A DNA stretch of 32,570 nt from an uncultured Prevotella sp. (GCA_900551985.1 URYG01000010.1:1-32570); one strand, 5' to 3'; shown: positions 1 to 7,215, numbered from the stretch's first letter. Numbers and translations are program-made. Notes: a model not told the origin generated them from the letters alone.

Positions 1-604
1 CAGCGCGCTCTGCATCAGCGGCATCCTTAGCTTCAGCCTCTCGCTTCTCACGGTCCATCTTCTGCTGGCTCTTCTTAGCTGTGCCGGCCTTCTTAGGACT
101 CATATAGAGGAACATCTTCTTACCCTCGAGCTTTGGCATCTGCTCTACCTTACCATATTCCTCCAAATCATTGGCGAAACGGAGAAGGAGAACCTCACCC
201 TGCTCCTTGAAGAGAATAGAACGACCACGGAAGAACACGTATGCACGCACCTTGTTGCCCTCGTTGAGGAACTCCATAGCGTGCTTGAGCTTGAACTGAT
301 AGTCGTGCTCATCGGTCTGAGGTCCGAAACGGATCTCCTTGGTCTCCACCTTCACCTGCTTCTGCTTCATTTCCTTAGCATGTTTCTTCTGCTGGTAAAG
401 GAACTTAGAATAGTCAACAATACGGCAAACTGGTGGTTGGGCATTAGGAGATATCTCGACCAGGTCAAGCTCTTGCTGACGTGCCAAGTCCAACGCTTTA
501 CGTGTAGGCATCACTTCAGCTCCGCCTTCACTAACTACTCTCACTTCACGTACGCGTATCTGTTCGTTTACGCGGTACTGATTTTTCATTTTGTCATTTT
601 TCAT
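1..604 (-). CDS. infC: Translation initiation factor IF-3 (C-terminus outside window)
   Basis: IF-3 binds the 30S subunit and governs start-codon and initiator-tRNA selection. The reverse strand encodes at least 201 residues and is open to the window edge. The N-terminal domain is recognisable by YRVNEQIRVREVRVV and the conserved ELDLVEISPNAQPPVCRIVDYSKF; the linker and C-terminal domain follow with KEIRFGPQTDEHDYQFKLKHAMEFL and VRAYVFFRGR. The tail is Lys/Glu/Ala-rich and extends past the core, as in other Bacteroidetes IF-3. Two in-frame ATGs exist (604 and 589); 604 is chosen because a promoter lies about 40 nt upstream, but 589 (MKNQYRVNEQ) matches most homologues better and cannot be excluded. 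It lies downstream of thrS, the usual order, but is separated from it by a GxxExxY gene and repeats, and it has its own promoter. Confidence 0.96.
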   Translation of the reverse strand, partial: MKNDKMKNQYRVNEQIRVREVRVVSEGGAEVMPTRKALDLARQQELDLVEISPNAQPPVCRIVDYSKFLYQQKKHAKEMKQKQVKVETKEIRFGPQTDEHDYQFKLKHAMEFLNEGNKVRAYVFFRGRSILFKEQGEVLLLRFANDLEEYGKVEQMPKLEGKKMFLYMSPKKAGTAKKSQQKMDREKREAEAKDAADAERA

Positions 605-643
605 TAACTATTCGATATTCTACGTTTTTTGATTAAACGGCTG

Positions 644-651
644 CAAAGTTA
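644..651 (-). promoter_or_regulatory. Predicted infC promoter (-7 element)
   Basis: The reverse strand reads TAACTTTG, a match to the Bacteroidetes -7 consensus TAnnTTTG, followed by CAG. It lies 40 nt upstream of the infC ATG and would let infC be expressed independently of thrS, which is separated from it by the repeat and GxxExxY segment. No convincing -33 box was identified. Confidence 0.55.
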
Positions 652-746
652 CGCATTTTCTGTGAAACCACCAAATTTTCAGCGGGTTATTTTCATTTTT
701 AGGTTTATTTTTTATGGTTGGGGAAGCAAATACACGTAGATTTCGG

Positions 747-837
747 TTTTAGGTCACGCAGATTACGCAGATCTTCCTTGCGACACTCTAAAAATCTGCG
801 GCATCTGCGAAATCTGCGTGACTAAAAAAATGTCCGC
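747..837. repeat. Inverted-repeat element A (ATCTGCG family)
   Basis: The left arm has two CGCAGAT-type units after a TTTAGGTCA end. The right arm has three ATCTGCG units and ends GTGACTAAAA, the complement of the left end. The loop between the arms is about 20 nt. Together with element B it fills most of the roughly 400-nt gene-free stretch 605-1005; nothing else is seen there apart from the infC promoter. A 65-codon ORF on the minus strand is only the translation of these repeats. Confidence 0.8.
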
Positions 838-854
838 ATGACTTCCTTGATGAA

Positions 855-968
855 TTTAGGTCACGCAGATTTCGCAGATGACGCAGATTTTTCTTTCTTG
901 CAATGTACTTAAATATATCATGGAAAGGAATATCTGCGTTATCTGCGAAATCTGCGTGACTAAAAAAA
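855..968. repeat. Inverted-repeat element B (ATCTGCG family)
   Basis: This is the best preserved copy. The arms at about 855-888 and 932-964 are near-perfect reverse complements of about 33 nt, with one extra base and one mismatch. Each holds three ATCTGCG-type units and ends in TTTAGTCA / TGACTAAA. The 43-nt spacer is unrelated to that of element A. The size and symmetry resemble a REP/BIME-type or MITE-like element more than a terminator. A further half unit (ATCTGCGTGAGCTAAA) lies at 995-1010 and abuts the stop codon of the neighbouring gene. Confidence 0.85.
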
Positions 969-1005
969 CTATCAAGCGTGACCAATATATATATATCTGC
1001 GTGAG

Positions 1006-1383
1006 CTAAAGGTGATTAGCAACCCGATGAATGGATGAACGAATATCAGACGTATCAAAATTGACCAGCAATCCAAGTTTCAGATGAGATAATTTCAGAT
1101 AAGTAAGAAGCTGTTTGCCATAAACCGCCTTCATTTCTGCAACAGACTTCAATTCAACAATCACCTTATCCTCAACCAATACATCCAATCGCAAATCTAC
1201 AGGCAAGACATGCCCATCATATACAACAGGGAGTTTCACCTGATTCTCAACTTTCAAGCCATCTTTTCTGAGTTGATAGCAAAGGGCCGCTTCATAAACA
1301 GACTCTAACAAGCCAGGACCCAGCTCATTATATACCTTATATATAGCCCCAATAACCTTATAAGATATTTCGTTTTCTGTCAT
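1006..1383 (-). CDS. GxxExxY-family protein (PD-(D/E)XK nuclease-like)
   Basis: A 125-residue protein whose name-giving motif is visible as GPGLLESVYEAAL (G..E..Y, about residues 22-34). This is followed by LRLDVLVEDKVIVELKSV, where the Asp and the E-L-K match the D...ExK core of the PD-(D/E)XK nuclease fold (Pfam PDDEXK_3 type). No biological function is established for the family. The start is placed at 1383 (MTENEISYKVIGAIYKVYNELG). An in-frame extension to 1491 exists, but it translates repeat DNA. The gene sits between inverted repeats of the ATCTGCG family on both sides, inside the otherwise conserved thrS-infC pair, which suggests that repeats and gene arrived or spread together (inference). 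Confidence 0.9.
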   Translation of the reverse strand: MTENEISYKVIGAIYKVYNELGPGLLESVYEAALCYQLRKDGLKVENQVKLPVVYDGHVLPVDLRLDVLVEDKVIVELKSVAEMKAVYGKQLLTYLKLSHLKLGLLVNFDTSDIRSSIHRVANHL

Positions 1384-1410
1384 AACACCAAGTTTAAGTA
1401 TTCCCTTAAA

Positions 1411-1517
1411 AAACTCACGCAGACCTCCCAAACTACGCCGTTTCCCCAGTACCCTACAACAAAGAATACCCCAAGAAAAAATCTGCGTCATCTGCGAAAT
1501 CTGCGTGACTAAAAAAA
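1411..1517. repeat. Inverted-repeat element C (ATCTGCG family)
   Basis: The right arm (1481-1517) is nearly identical to those of elements A and B: three ATCTGCG-type units followed by TGACTAAAAAAA. The left arm (1411-1425) is short and decayed (ACTCACGCAGACC). The central part is unrelated to that of A or B. It lies upstream of the GxxExxY gene, so that gene is bracketed by the family. Confidence 0.75.
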
Positions 1518-1550
1518 TATATCAGCGTGACATAAAATATATCAGCGTGA
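1515..1550. repeat. Two direct 16-nt repeats next to element C
   Basis: The sequence AAATATATCAGCGTGA occurs at 1515-1530 and again at 1535-1550, between the right arm of element C and the thrS stop codon. The AGCGTGA core also occurs near 974 beside element B, so it appears to be an accessory part of the same repeat family. Confidence 0.65.
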
Positions 1551-1558
1551 AAGAAGGA

Positions 1559-3511
1559 TTACTCTTCAGCTGCCTTCAGCTGCTCTGCAACCTCGGCATT
1601 GATGCGCTGAGCAAACTCTTCCATGCTCATGGTAGCCTGCTCGCCACCACCCTGCTTACGCATGGAAACGAGGCCCTCGGCACTCTCCTTCTCACCTACG
1701 ATGACCATGTAAGGTACTCGCTTCAACTCGTTGTCGCGAATCTTGCGGCCAATCTTCTCGTTACGGTCATCTACCAAGGCACGAACACCCTGCTTGTCGA
1801 GATACTGACGTACCTTCTGAGCATAATCGTTGAACTTCTCTGAGATAGGAAGAATAGCAACCTGATCTGGAGTCAACCACAATGGGAAGTGACCCGCTGT
1901 ATGCTCGATGAGAACGGCTGTGAATCGCTCCAAAGAACCGAATGGTGCACGGTGGATCATCACAGGAGTCTTCTTTGAGTTATCCTCGGCTGTATATTCC
2001 AGCTTGAAACGCTCTGGCAGGTTGTAATCCACCTGGATAGTACCCAACTGCCAACGACGGCCGATGGCATCCTTTACCATGAAGTCGAGCTTAGGACCAT
2101 AGAAGGCAGCCTCGCCAACCTCCTCACGAGTCTCAAGACCCTTCTCCTTGCAAGCCTCGCGGATAGCGTTCTCGCTCTCTGCCCAAATCTCCTCAGAACC
2201 GATGTACTTCTCGGTATCCTTAGGATCGTGGAGAGAAATCTGTGCCTCGTAGTTCTCGAAACCGAAGATCTTGAACACCTTCAGAATCACGTCGATAACA
2301 TTCTCGAACTCAGCCTTCACCTGCTCTGGACGAACGAAGATGTGGGCATCATCCTGAGTAAAGGTACGAACACGAGTCAAACCGTGGAGCTCACCGCTCT
2401 TCTCATAGCGGAATACGGTACCGAACTCTGCGATACGCAAAGGAAGATCCTTGTAAGAACGAGGCTTACGAGCGTAGATCTCGCAGTGGTGAGGACAGTT
2501 CATTGGCTTGAGCATGTACTCCTCATCCTCCTCCGGAGTCTGGATAGGCTGGAATGCATCCTTGCCATAGTGAGCATAGTGACCAGATGTAACGTAGAGA
2601 CTCTTGCCACCGATACCTGGACAGATAACCTCCTGATAGTTGTAAGGCTTCAGGAGAGAACGGAGCAACTCCTGCAGACGCAGACGGAGCTGAGTACCCT
2701 TTGGCAACCAGATAGGAAGACCCTTACCTACACGCTCAGAGAACATGAAGAGTTCCATCTCCTTACCGATCTTACGGTGGTCGCGCTTCTTAGCCTCCTC
2801 GAGAACCACGAGGTACTCATCGAGCATCTTCTTCTTAGGGAAGCTGATACCGTAGATACGGGTCATCTGCTCGCGCTTGGCATCACCGCGCCAGAATGCA
2901 CCAGCCACACTTGTAATCTTCACTGCCTTGATCAGACCAGTGTTCATCAAGTGAGGACCACGGCAAAGGTCGGTGAAGTTGCCCTGGGTATATGTGGTGA
3001 TGGTACCATCCTCCAAGTCCTGCTCAATGTGCTCGCACTTGTACTGCTGACCGTCGGCCTTGAACTCAGCGAGCGCATCAGCCTTAGCAATCTCCTTGCG
3101 AACCACAGGCTCGTTTTTCTTGGCGAGCTCCATCATCTTAGCCTCGATCTTAGCGAAATCATTCTCTGAGATCACCTGACCCTCAGCAGGCATCACGTCG
3201 TAGAAGAAACCACTCTCTACAGCTGGACCGAAACCAAACTGGATGCCTGGATAAAGCTCCTGAAGAGCCTCTGCGAGCAAGTGGGCAGAAGTATGCCAGA
3301 AGGTATGTTTGCCCTGCTCATCCTCAAACTTGTAGAGTTCTACATTTGCATCCTCATTGATAGGACGGTTCAACTCTACTGTCTCACCATTAACACCGCA
3401 AGATACAACGTTGCGAGCGAGAGCCGGTGAGATGCTCTCGGCGATTTGTAAGCCAGTAACGCCCTGCTCATACTCACGAACAGATCCGTCTGGGAATGTG
3501 ATTTTTACCAT
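1559..3511 (-). CDS. thrS: Threonyl-tRNA synthetase
   Basis: Charges tRNA-Thr with threonine in the cytoplasm; class II synthetase. The 650 residues match the bacterial full-length form. An N-terminal TGS domain (MVKITFPDGSVREYEQGVTG) comes first, then the editing domain with HTSAH near residue 73 and the downstream Cys of the same metal-like site. The catalytic core includes MNCPHHCEIY with zinc-binding Cys and His, motif 2 (FRYEKSGELHGLTRVRTFTQDDAH) and motif 3 (HRAPFGSLERF). The anticodon-binding domain ends the protein (VALLPI-like start, LVDDRNEKIGRKIRDNE). The start at 3511 gives the canonical TGS N-terminus and lies 30 nt downstream of a TAnnTTTG element. It is divergent from the asparaginase gene and upstream of infC. 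Confidence 0.98.
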   Translation of the reverse strand: MVKITFPDGSVREYEQGVTGLQIAESISPALARNVVSCGVNGETVELNRPINEDANVELYKFEDEQGKHTFWHTSAHLLAEALQELYPGIQFGFGPAVESGFFYDVMPAEGQVISENDFAKIEAKMMELAKKNEPVVRKEIAKADALAEFKADGQQYKCEHIEQDLEDGTITTYTQGNFTDLCRGPHLMNTGLIKAVKITSVAGAFWRGDAKREQMTRIYGISFPKKKMLDEYLVVLEEAKKRDHRKIGKEMELFMFSERVGKGLPIWLPKGTQLRLRLQELLRSLLKPYNYQEVICPGIGGKSLYVTSGHYAHYGKDAFQPIQTPEEDEEYMLKPMNCPHHCEIYARKPRSYKDLPLRIAEFGTVFRYEKSGELHGLTRVRTFTQDDAHIFVRPEQVKAEFENVIDVILKVFKIFGFENYEAQISLHDPKDTEKYIGSEEIWAESENAIREACKEKGLETREEVGEAAFYGPKLDFMVKDAIGRRWQLGTIQVDYNLPERFKLEYTAEDNSKKTPVMIHRAPFGSLERFTAVLIEHTAGHFPLWLTPDQVAILPISEKFNDYAQKVRQYLDKQGVRALVDDRNEKIGRKIRDNELKRVPYMVIVGEKESAEGLVSMRKQGGGEQATMSMEEFAQRINAEVAEQLKAAEE

Positions 3512-3541
3512 AACAACTTAGTATTTTTATTAAATCGCCTG

Positions 3542-3549
3542 CAAAAGTA
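3542..3549 (-). promoter_or_regulatory. Predicted thrS promoter (-7 element)
   Basis: The reverse strand reads TACTTTTG followed by CAGG, a match to TAnnTTTG, 30 nt upstream of the thrS ATG. It is divergent from the asparaginase promoter at 3634. Confidence 0.65.
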
Positions 3550-3633
3550 CTATTTCTTTTTGTAACAAGCGAATAAAAATGCATTTATTTTGCTAAACTT
3601 TGCTAATACCTCTTTATTAACAATTATTTTCCG

Positions 3634-3641
3634 TATCTTTG
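3634..3641 (+). promoter_or_regulatory. Predicted asparaginase promoter (-7 element)
   Basis: TATCTTTG followed by CAG, an exact TAnnTTTG match, 39 nt before the ATG at 3680. A longer in-frame ORF starting at 3590 would place this promoter inside the coding region, which argues for the downstream start. Confidence 0.7.
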
Positions 3642-3679
3642 CAGCCGATAAAGTGACAAAATGTAAAGAAACAAAGAAA

Positions 3680-4711
3680 ATGGCAACACCAAAGATTCTC
3701 ATCATTTACACGGGAGGTACCATCGGCATGGGAAAAGACCCGGTGACAGGCGTGCTGGAACCGCTCGACTTCAACCATCTCGTCTCATCCATGCCCGAGT
3801 TCAAACTCATCCAGGCAGAAATCGACGTGCGAAAATTCGACCCACCTATCGACTCCAGCGACATGGATCCGATGAGATGGGCAGAAATCGTGAGCATGAT
3901 AGCCAACAACTATAATGACTACGACGGATTCGTGATCCTGCACGGCACGGATACGATGGCTTACACCTCATCGGCTCTGAGCTTCATGCTTGAGAACCTG
4001 ACCAAACCGGTGATCCTGACCGGTAGCCAGCTGCCTATCGGCGAACTGCGTACCGACGGCAAGGAGAATCTGATGACCGCCATCGAGATAGCATCGGCAA
4101 AGGATGAGAACGGCCGCCCGATGGTGCCGGAGGTATGCATCTTCTTCAACGGCAAGCTGATCAGAGGCAACCGCGCCATCAAGATCAATGCCGAGGGATT
4201 CCACGCCTTCGAATCGTTCAACCATCCGCATCTCTGCGATGTGGGCATCAACTTCCAGTATCATACCCACCACATCCTCACTCCGGACTACGACAAGCCG
4301 ATGATACCCCATCTGAGACTCGACCCGAACGTGATCGTGTTCAGTCTCTTCCCGGGCATCCAGGACAACATCGTGCGCCACGTGATGGAATCACCTGATC
4401 TGCGAGGCATCGTGATGCGCACCTTCGGTTCGGGAAATGCCCCTCATGCCCCATGGATCATGCGCCTGCTGGACGAAGCTGCCCACCGAGGCGTGAACAT
4501 CGTGAACATCAGCCAGTGTCTGACGGGTAGCGTGGAGATGGAGAGATACGGTGCCGGATTCCAGTTGAAGACCGCCCACGTGATCAGCGGCCACGACTCT
4601 ACGGTAGAGGCGATGGTAACGAAGCTGATGTATCTGCAAGGCAGATATGATGACAACCGCAAGGTAAGGGAGATGCTGAAGCAATCGCTTGCAGGCGAGA
4701 TTACGTTATAA
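3680..4711 (+). CDS. ansA: Type I L-asparaginase
   Basis: Hydrolyses L-asparagine to aspartate and ammonia. The 343-residue protein begins MATPKILIIYTGGTIGMG: Thr14 in the TGGTI motif is the expected nucleophile, and the second catalytic signature HGTDTMAYT carries Thr90-Asp91. It has no signal peptide, fitting the cytoplasmic type I enzyme. ILTGSQLPIG and the C-terminal GAGFQLKTAHVISGHDSTVEAMVTKLMYL are also typical. The start was moved from 3590 to 3680 because homologues begin at the first beta strand and a promoter overlaps the extension. It is monocistronic, with its own promoter and terminator. Confidence 0.95.
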   Translation: MATPKILIIYTGGTIGMGKDPVTGVLEPLDFNHLVSSMPEFKLIQAEIDVRKFDPPIDSSDMDPMRWAEIVSMIANNYNDYDGFVILHGTDTMAYTSSALSFMLENLTKPVILTGSQLPIGELRTDGKENLMTAIEIASAKDENGRPMVPEVCIFFNGKLIRGNRAIKINAEGFHAFESFNHPHLCDVGINFQYHTHHILTPDYDKPMIPHLRLDPNVIVFSLFPGIQDNIVRHVMESPDLRGIVMRTFGSGNAPHAPWIMRLLDEAAHRGVNIVNISQCLTGSVEMERYGAGFQLKTAHVISGHDSTVEAMVTKLMYLQGRYDDNRKVREMLKQSLAGEITL

Positions 4712-4737
4712 GATGTGTAGAATATAATTCTATCGCC

Positions 4738-4776
4738 AAAGAGCACTTATCTCTTCGGAAGATAGGTGCTCTTTTT
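4738..4776 (+). terminator. Intrinsic terminator after asparaginase
   Basis: A stem of about 13 bp (AGAGCACTTATCT against AGATAGGTGCTCT, one G-T pair) closes a CTTCGGA loop and is followed by TTTTT. It lies 27 nt after the ansA stop. Confidence 0.85.
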
Positions 4777-4890
4777 CAATCAGTTACGAGAAAAACGCAT
4801 ATTTTTGCAGATAATATCCGGTTTTAATTAAAAAAGTTTAATTTAGAGTAGTTTTTGAGGCTAAAAAAATCTACGTACCGATATTTTTCT

Positions 4891-4898
4891 TATCTTTG
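4891..4898 (+). promoter_or_regulatory. Predicted promoter of the 37-codon ORF unit
   Basis: TATCTTTG followed by CAATGG, an exact TAnnTTTG match. It is 222 nt upstream of the small ORF at 5113, implying a long untranslated leader. No clear -33 TTTG at the usual spacing was found. Confidence 0.6.
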
Positions 4899-4905
4899 CA
4901 ATGGA

Positions 4906-5112
4906 AAAAGTTGCTATCGGGGGCTAGAAAGCAAAATTTCTTTGCAATCGATTGCACTTTCCCAGCCGTAAGAAACATAGATAAAATACGACTATAAACA
5001 AAGAATAAGAAAAGATGAAATGACTATGAATGGGCAGCAATGCCCACGATAATCTATCTCATTCAATCAATCAAATAATAAGTTTAATAAATCAACAAAA
5101 ACCTTTTTAATT
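4906..5112 (+). promoter_or_regulatory. Long structured 5' leader
   Basis: This stretch of about 200 nt has no convincing gene. An interrupted stem pairs GGCT and GAAAG near 4920-4930 with CTTTC and AGCC near 4958-4967; its interior contains GCAATCGATTGC, itself a palindrome. A second small hairpin, TGGGC-AGCAAT-GCCCA, lies near 5030-5046. The last 60 nt are A/T-rich and unstructured, as is usual before Bacteroidetes start codons. I do not recognise a known riboswitch. It could be a regulatory leader or part of a longer structured RNA. Confidence 0.4.
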
Positions 5113-5226
5113 ATGCAGAGTAAAGCAAAAAAGTACGGTGAGTATGTAGAGATTACAGCTCCTGTAGAAAGAACAACATCAGAAGAGTATCCAACTTTAT
5201 TGGGCGGAGAAATCTGGTACAACTAA
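5113..5226 (+). CDS. Unrecognised 37-residue peptide ending LLGGEIWYN
   Basis: The ORF has 37 codons. The peptide starts MQSKAKKYGEYVEITAP, has a charged middle (VERTTSEEYP) and ends TLLGGEIWYN. There is no membrane segment and no lipobox. The upstream context (CCTTTTTAATTATG, A/T-rich) is what well-translated Bacteroidetes genes show, and the unit has its own promoter and a downstream hairpin. I do not recognise the family. A Gly-Gly followed by a five-residue aromatic tail is reminiscent of leader/core junctions of secreted or modified peptides, but no modifying enzyme or exporter lies nearby, so this is only a suggestion. It could also be a small ribosome- or enzyme-associated protein, or a translated leader of a regulatory RNA. 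Confidence 0.55.
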   Translation: MQSKAKKYGEYVEITAPVERTTSEEYPTLLGGEIWYN

Positions 5227-5482
5227 GATTCAAGTAAAAGTGTTATCGGAAAAGCTATACTCCAGGAAATCTCCTGGAAAAGCTGGAATCCTATAAAAGA
5301 AAAGAAACAAGAATTTTGGTTCATCAACCATCTGGTACAGCTATCCTGGATAGCATGTACAGCAAGAAAACGTTAAGAGTGAAATTAAGGAAGCGCCAAG
5401 ATCTATCCCTTGCAGGTTTGTTATCTCGCAGATAGATAAGTTTCCAAGATTTCGTGGCACTCTACTCTTAACAAAACAATAT
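5227..5482 (+). other. Structured 3' region of the small-ORF unit
   Basis: About 255 nt without a supported gene but rich in hairpins: CCAGGA-AATC-TCCTGG near 5261-5276; GTACA-GCTATC-CTG-GATAGC-ATGTAC near 5336-5360; TTATCT-CGC-AGATA near 5421-5435. GTTAAGAGT (about 5372) and ACTCTTAAC (about 5463) are perfect complements that would enclose about 100 nt. The density of perfect short stems exceeds that of the other spacers in this window as judged by eye. It may be a non-coding RNA or the stabilised 3' UTR of the small ORF. Confidence 0.35.
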
Positions 5483-5522
5483 AGGCTCAATCCTCGAGTG
5501 ATATCGGGAATTGAGCCTTTAT
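5483..5522. terminator. Hairpin between convergent units
   Basis: AGGCTCAAT and ATTGAGCCT form a 9-bp stem around an 18-nt loop, with TTTAT on the plus side. It lies between the small-ORF unit and the convergent DUF4301 gene, so it may serve both. The U-tract is short, so termination efficiency is uncertain. Confidence 0.55.
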
Positions 5523-5541
5523 CGTATCTATATCTGTGGGA

Positions 5542-7119
5542 CTAGTGCTTGCCGCAGCAGCCACCCTCTCCGTGATGATGCTCGTGCTTGATGCCGCCCT
5601 CTACAGCCTGATGCTGGTCGCGGAGCAGATCGTTCACGGTCTTCACTGGGTTGAAGGTGCCCAGAGGAACCTCTACGAATACGGTGTTCCAGTCGCTCAT
5701 TGCACCATTCCAGAGACCTGGCAACTCGAGTGCCTTCAGGTCCTTACCGTTCTTACTCTTGCTGGAGATGAAACCGGTAGATGGATCCACGAACTTAGGA
5801 AGATCGAAGGCATTGCCCTGGTAATCCTTGGTAGCGCAGACGAGATCTACTGGGTTGAAGTGAGTACCCTCGGTAAACATCTTCATATACTCCTCGTTGT
5901 TCTTGTCGATCTGTGAGCTCTCCAGAATCTGAAGACTTACTGTGCCATCCTGATTATAGGTAAGGAATGGACCACCACCAGGCTCGCCTACGTTCTTAAC
6001 GACACCGCAGACACGCATTGGGCGGTTCAACTTCTTGCGCAGATAGATAACCAGTTCGGCATCCTCCAGCTCCTTGATATCAGCCTTGCGGCAGCAGAGA
6101 TCACGCTGAACGAAGCGGATAATCTCCTCCAGCTTCTCGTGGTTGTACTGACCAGAATCCAATACCTTCAGATAATCGAATGCCTGCTTCTGGAGAGTAA
6201 TCAATACACCTGCAATCACCTGCTTCCAGGTAACAGTCTCGCCCTTCAGACGATCAGGAACCACGTTATCGATGTTCTTGATGAATACTACATCAGCATC
6301 GATCTCGTTGAGGTTCTCGATGAGCGCACCATGACCGCCCGGACGGAACAGCAATGAGCCATCCTCGTTGCGGAATGGAGTATTATCCGGGTTGGCAGCG
6401 ATGGTATCGGTGCTAGGCTTCTGCTCAGAGAAAGAGATATTGTACTTGATGCCGTAGCGCTGTGCATACTTGTCTGCCTTCTCAGCTACCATCTGCTTGA
6501 AGAGTTCCAGATGATCGTGAGAAACGGTGAAGTGAACGTTTGCCTCGCCGTTGCTGCTTGCATAGAGTGCAGCCTCTACCAGGTGCTCCTCCATCGGAGT
6601 GCGAACCTCGTCCTCATACTCGTGGAACTGGAGCAATCCCTTAGGCAACTGACCGTAGTTCAATCCTTCTGGCTTGAGGAGATTAGCCACGATAGCCTTG
6701 TAATCGCCCTTCTTGATGAGGCACATGATACCCTTCTCATTGTTGACATGGCACTTGTCGCAGAGCGCCTTGCGGAAAGCAAACTTCTTGATATTCTCGA
6801 AGAATTGTTTTTCAAAGTCAGTAGTAGGAACATCGTATGGAGCATCCAGGAACGCAAACATGTTCTTGAACATACGGCTAGCCGCACCTGAGGCAGGTAC
6901 GAACTTCACAATCTTGTGACCCTCAGCCTTGTAGTCGTTCCACGCTTTCTCGTAGTCCTCTACTTCCTGAGCTGTAGGAGCCATGATACCCTTACCGATG
7001 GCAGCCGCACCCTCGAGCTTGAGGAATGGGAAGCCATTCTTGATTTGTTCCAACTGGTGTTCAATCTGCTGCTCGGAGATGCCGCGAGCAGCGATTTGGT
7101 TTAGATCTTGCTGATTCAT
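5542..7119 (-). CDS. DUF4301 family protein with Cys/His-rich tail
   Basis: A 525-residue cytoplasmic protein of the DUF4301 family, widespread in Bacteroidetes and without known function. VPASGAASRMFKNM (about residues 74-87) resembles the glycine-rich nucleotide-binding loop of nucleotidyltransferases. FRPGGHGALIENLNEIDADVVFIKNIDNVVPD (from about residue 260) is the other strongly conserved block and contains acidic residues that could bind metal. The last 23 residues contain HEHHHGEGGCCGKH, a likely metal-binding tail. The start at 7119 (MNQQDLNQIAARGISEQQIE) follows a promoter at 7158. It is monocistronic. A sugar-nucleotide-type transferase is possible but unproven. Confidence 0.88.
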   Translation of the reverse strand: MNQQDLNQIAARGISEQQIEHQLEQIKNGFPFLKLEGAAAIGKGIMAPTAQEVEDYEKAWNDYKAEGHKIVKFVPASGAASRMFKNMFAFLDAPYDVPTTDFEKQFFENIKKFAFRKALCDKCHVNNEKGIMCLIKKGDYKAIVANLLKPEGLNYGQLPKGLLQFHEYEDEVRTPMEEHLVEAALYASSNGEANVHFTVSHDHLELFKQMVAEKADKYAQRYGIKYNISFSEQKPSTDTIAANPDNTPFRNEDGSLLFRPGGHGALIENLNEIDADVVFIKNIDNVVPDRLKGETVTWKQVIAGVLITLQKQAFDYLKVLDSGQYNHEKLEEIIRFVQRDLCCRKADIKELEDAELVIYLRKKLNRPMRVCGVVKNVGEPGGGPFLTYNQDGTVSLQILESSQIDKNNEEYMKMFTEGTHFNPVDLVCATKDYQGNAFDLPKFVDPSTGFISSKSKNGKDLKALELPGLWNGAMSDWNTVFVEVPLGTFNPVKTVNDLLRDQHQAVEGGIKHEHHHGEGGCCGKH

Positions 7120-7157
7120 AATACCATATTTATGTTAAATTTACACTATATGTGCTA

Positions 7158-7165
7158 CAAAGATA
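7158..7165 (-). promoter_or_regulatory. Predicted DUF4301 promoter (-7 element)
   Basis: The reverse strand reads TATCTTTG, 38 nt upstream of the DUF4301 ATG. It is divergent from the promoter at 7208. Confidence 0.65.
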
Positions 7166-7207
7166 CTAGTTTTTTCTGATAATCAGAAATATTTCCGCTT
7201 TTTTTTG

Positions 7208-7215
7208 TACCTTTG
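7208..7215 (+). promoter_or_regulatory. Predicted promoter of the small-membrane-protein/relA operon
   Basis: TACCTTTG followed by CATTG, a TAnnTTTG match 63 nt upstream of the ATG at 7279. The leader contains a perfect hairpin GGCGTT-TTTT-AACGCC at 7238-7253, with a further AACGCC close behind that could compete for pairing. It is the only recognisable promoter ahead of relA. Confidence 0.6.

Noticed and set aside
788..985. 65-codon minus-strand ORF rich in SHADFADNAD- and LRNLRDLN-type peptides
   Set aside because: It is the conceptual translation of the inverted repeats A and B; the peptide periodicity follows the 9-nt DNA repeat and there is no independent coding evidence.
1384..1491. 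N-terminal extension of the GxxExxY protein
   Set aside because: The extra 36 residues translate repeat element C and its loop; homologues begin at the MTENEISYKVIG-type start.
745..1550. CRISPR array
   Set aside because: Repeats are inverted, unequal in spacing and have no regular unique spacers; no cas genes are nearby.
2228..3169. 313-codon plus-strand ORF inside thrS
   Set aside because: It is antisense to a clearly recognised synthetase and has no domain or promoter.
5227..5376. In-frame continuation after the stop of the 37-codon ORF (49 open codons)
   Set aside because: It would need stop-codon readthrough; the length is not improbable by chance and the DNA is taken up by hairpins.
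4906..5522. tmRNA, RNase P RNA or known riboswitch
   Set aside because: None of the conserved sequence blocks (tmRNA 3' CCA end and tRNA-like domain, RNase P core) was found.
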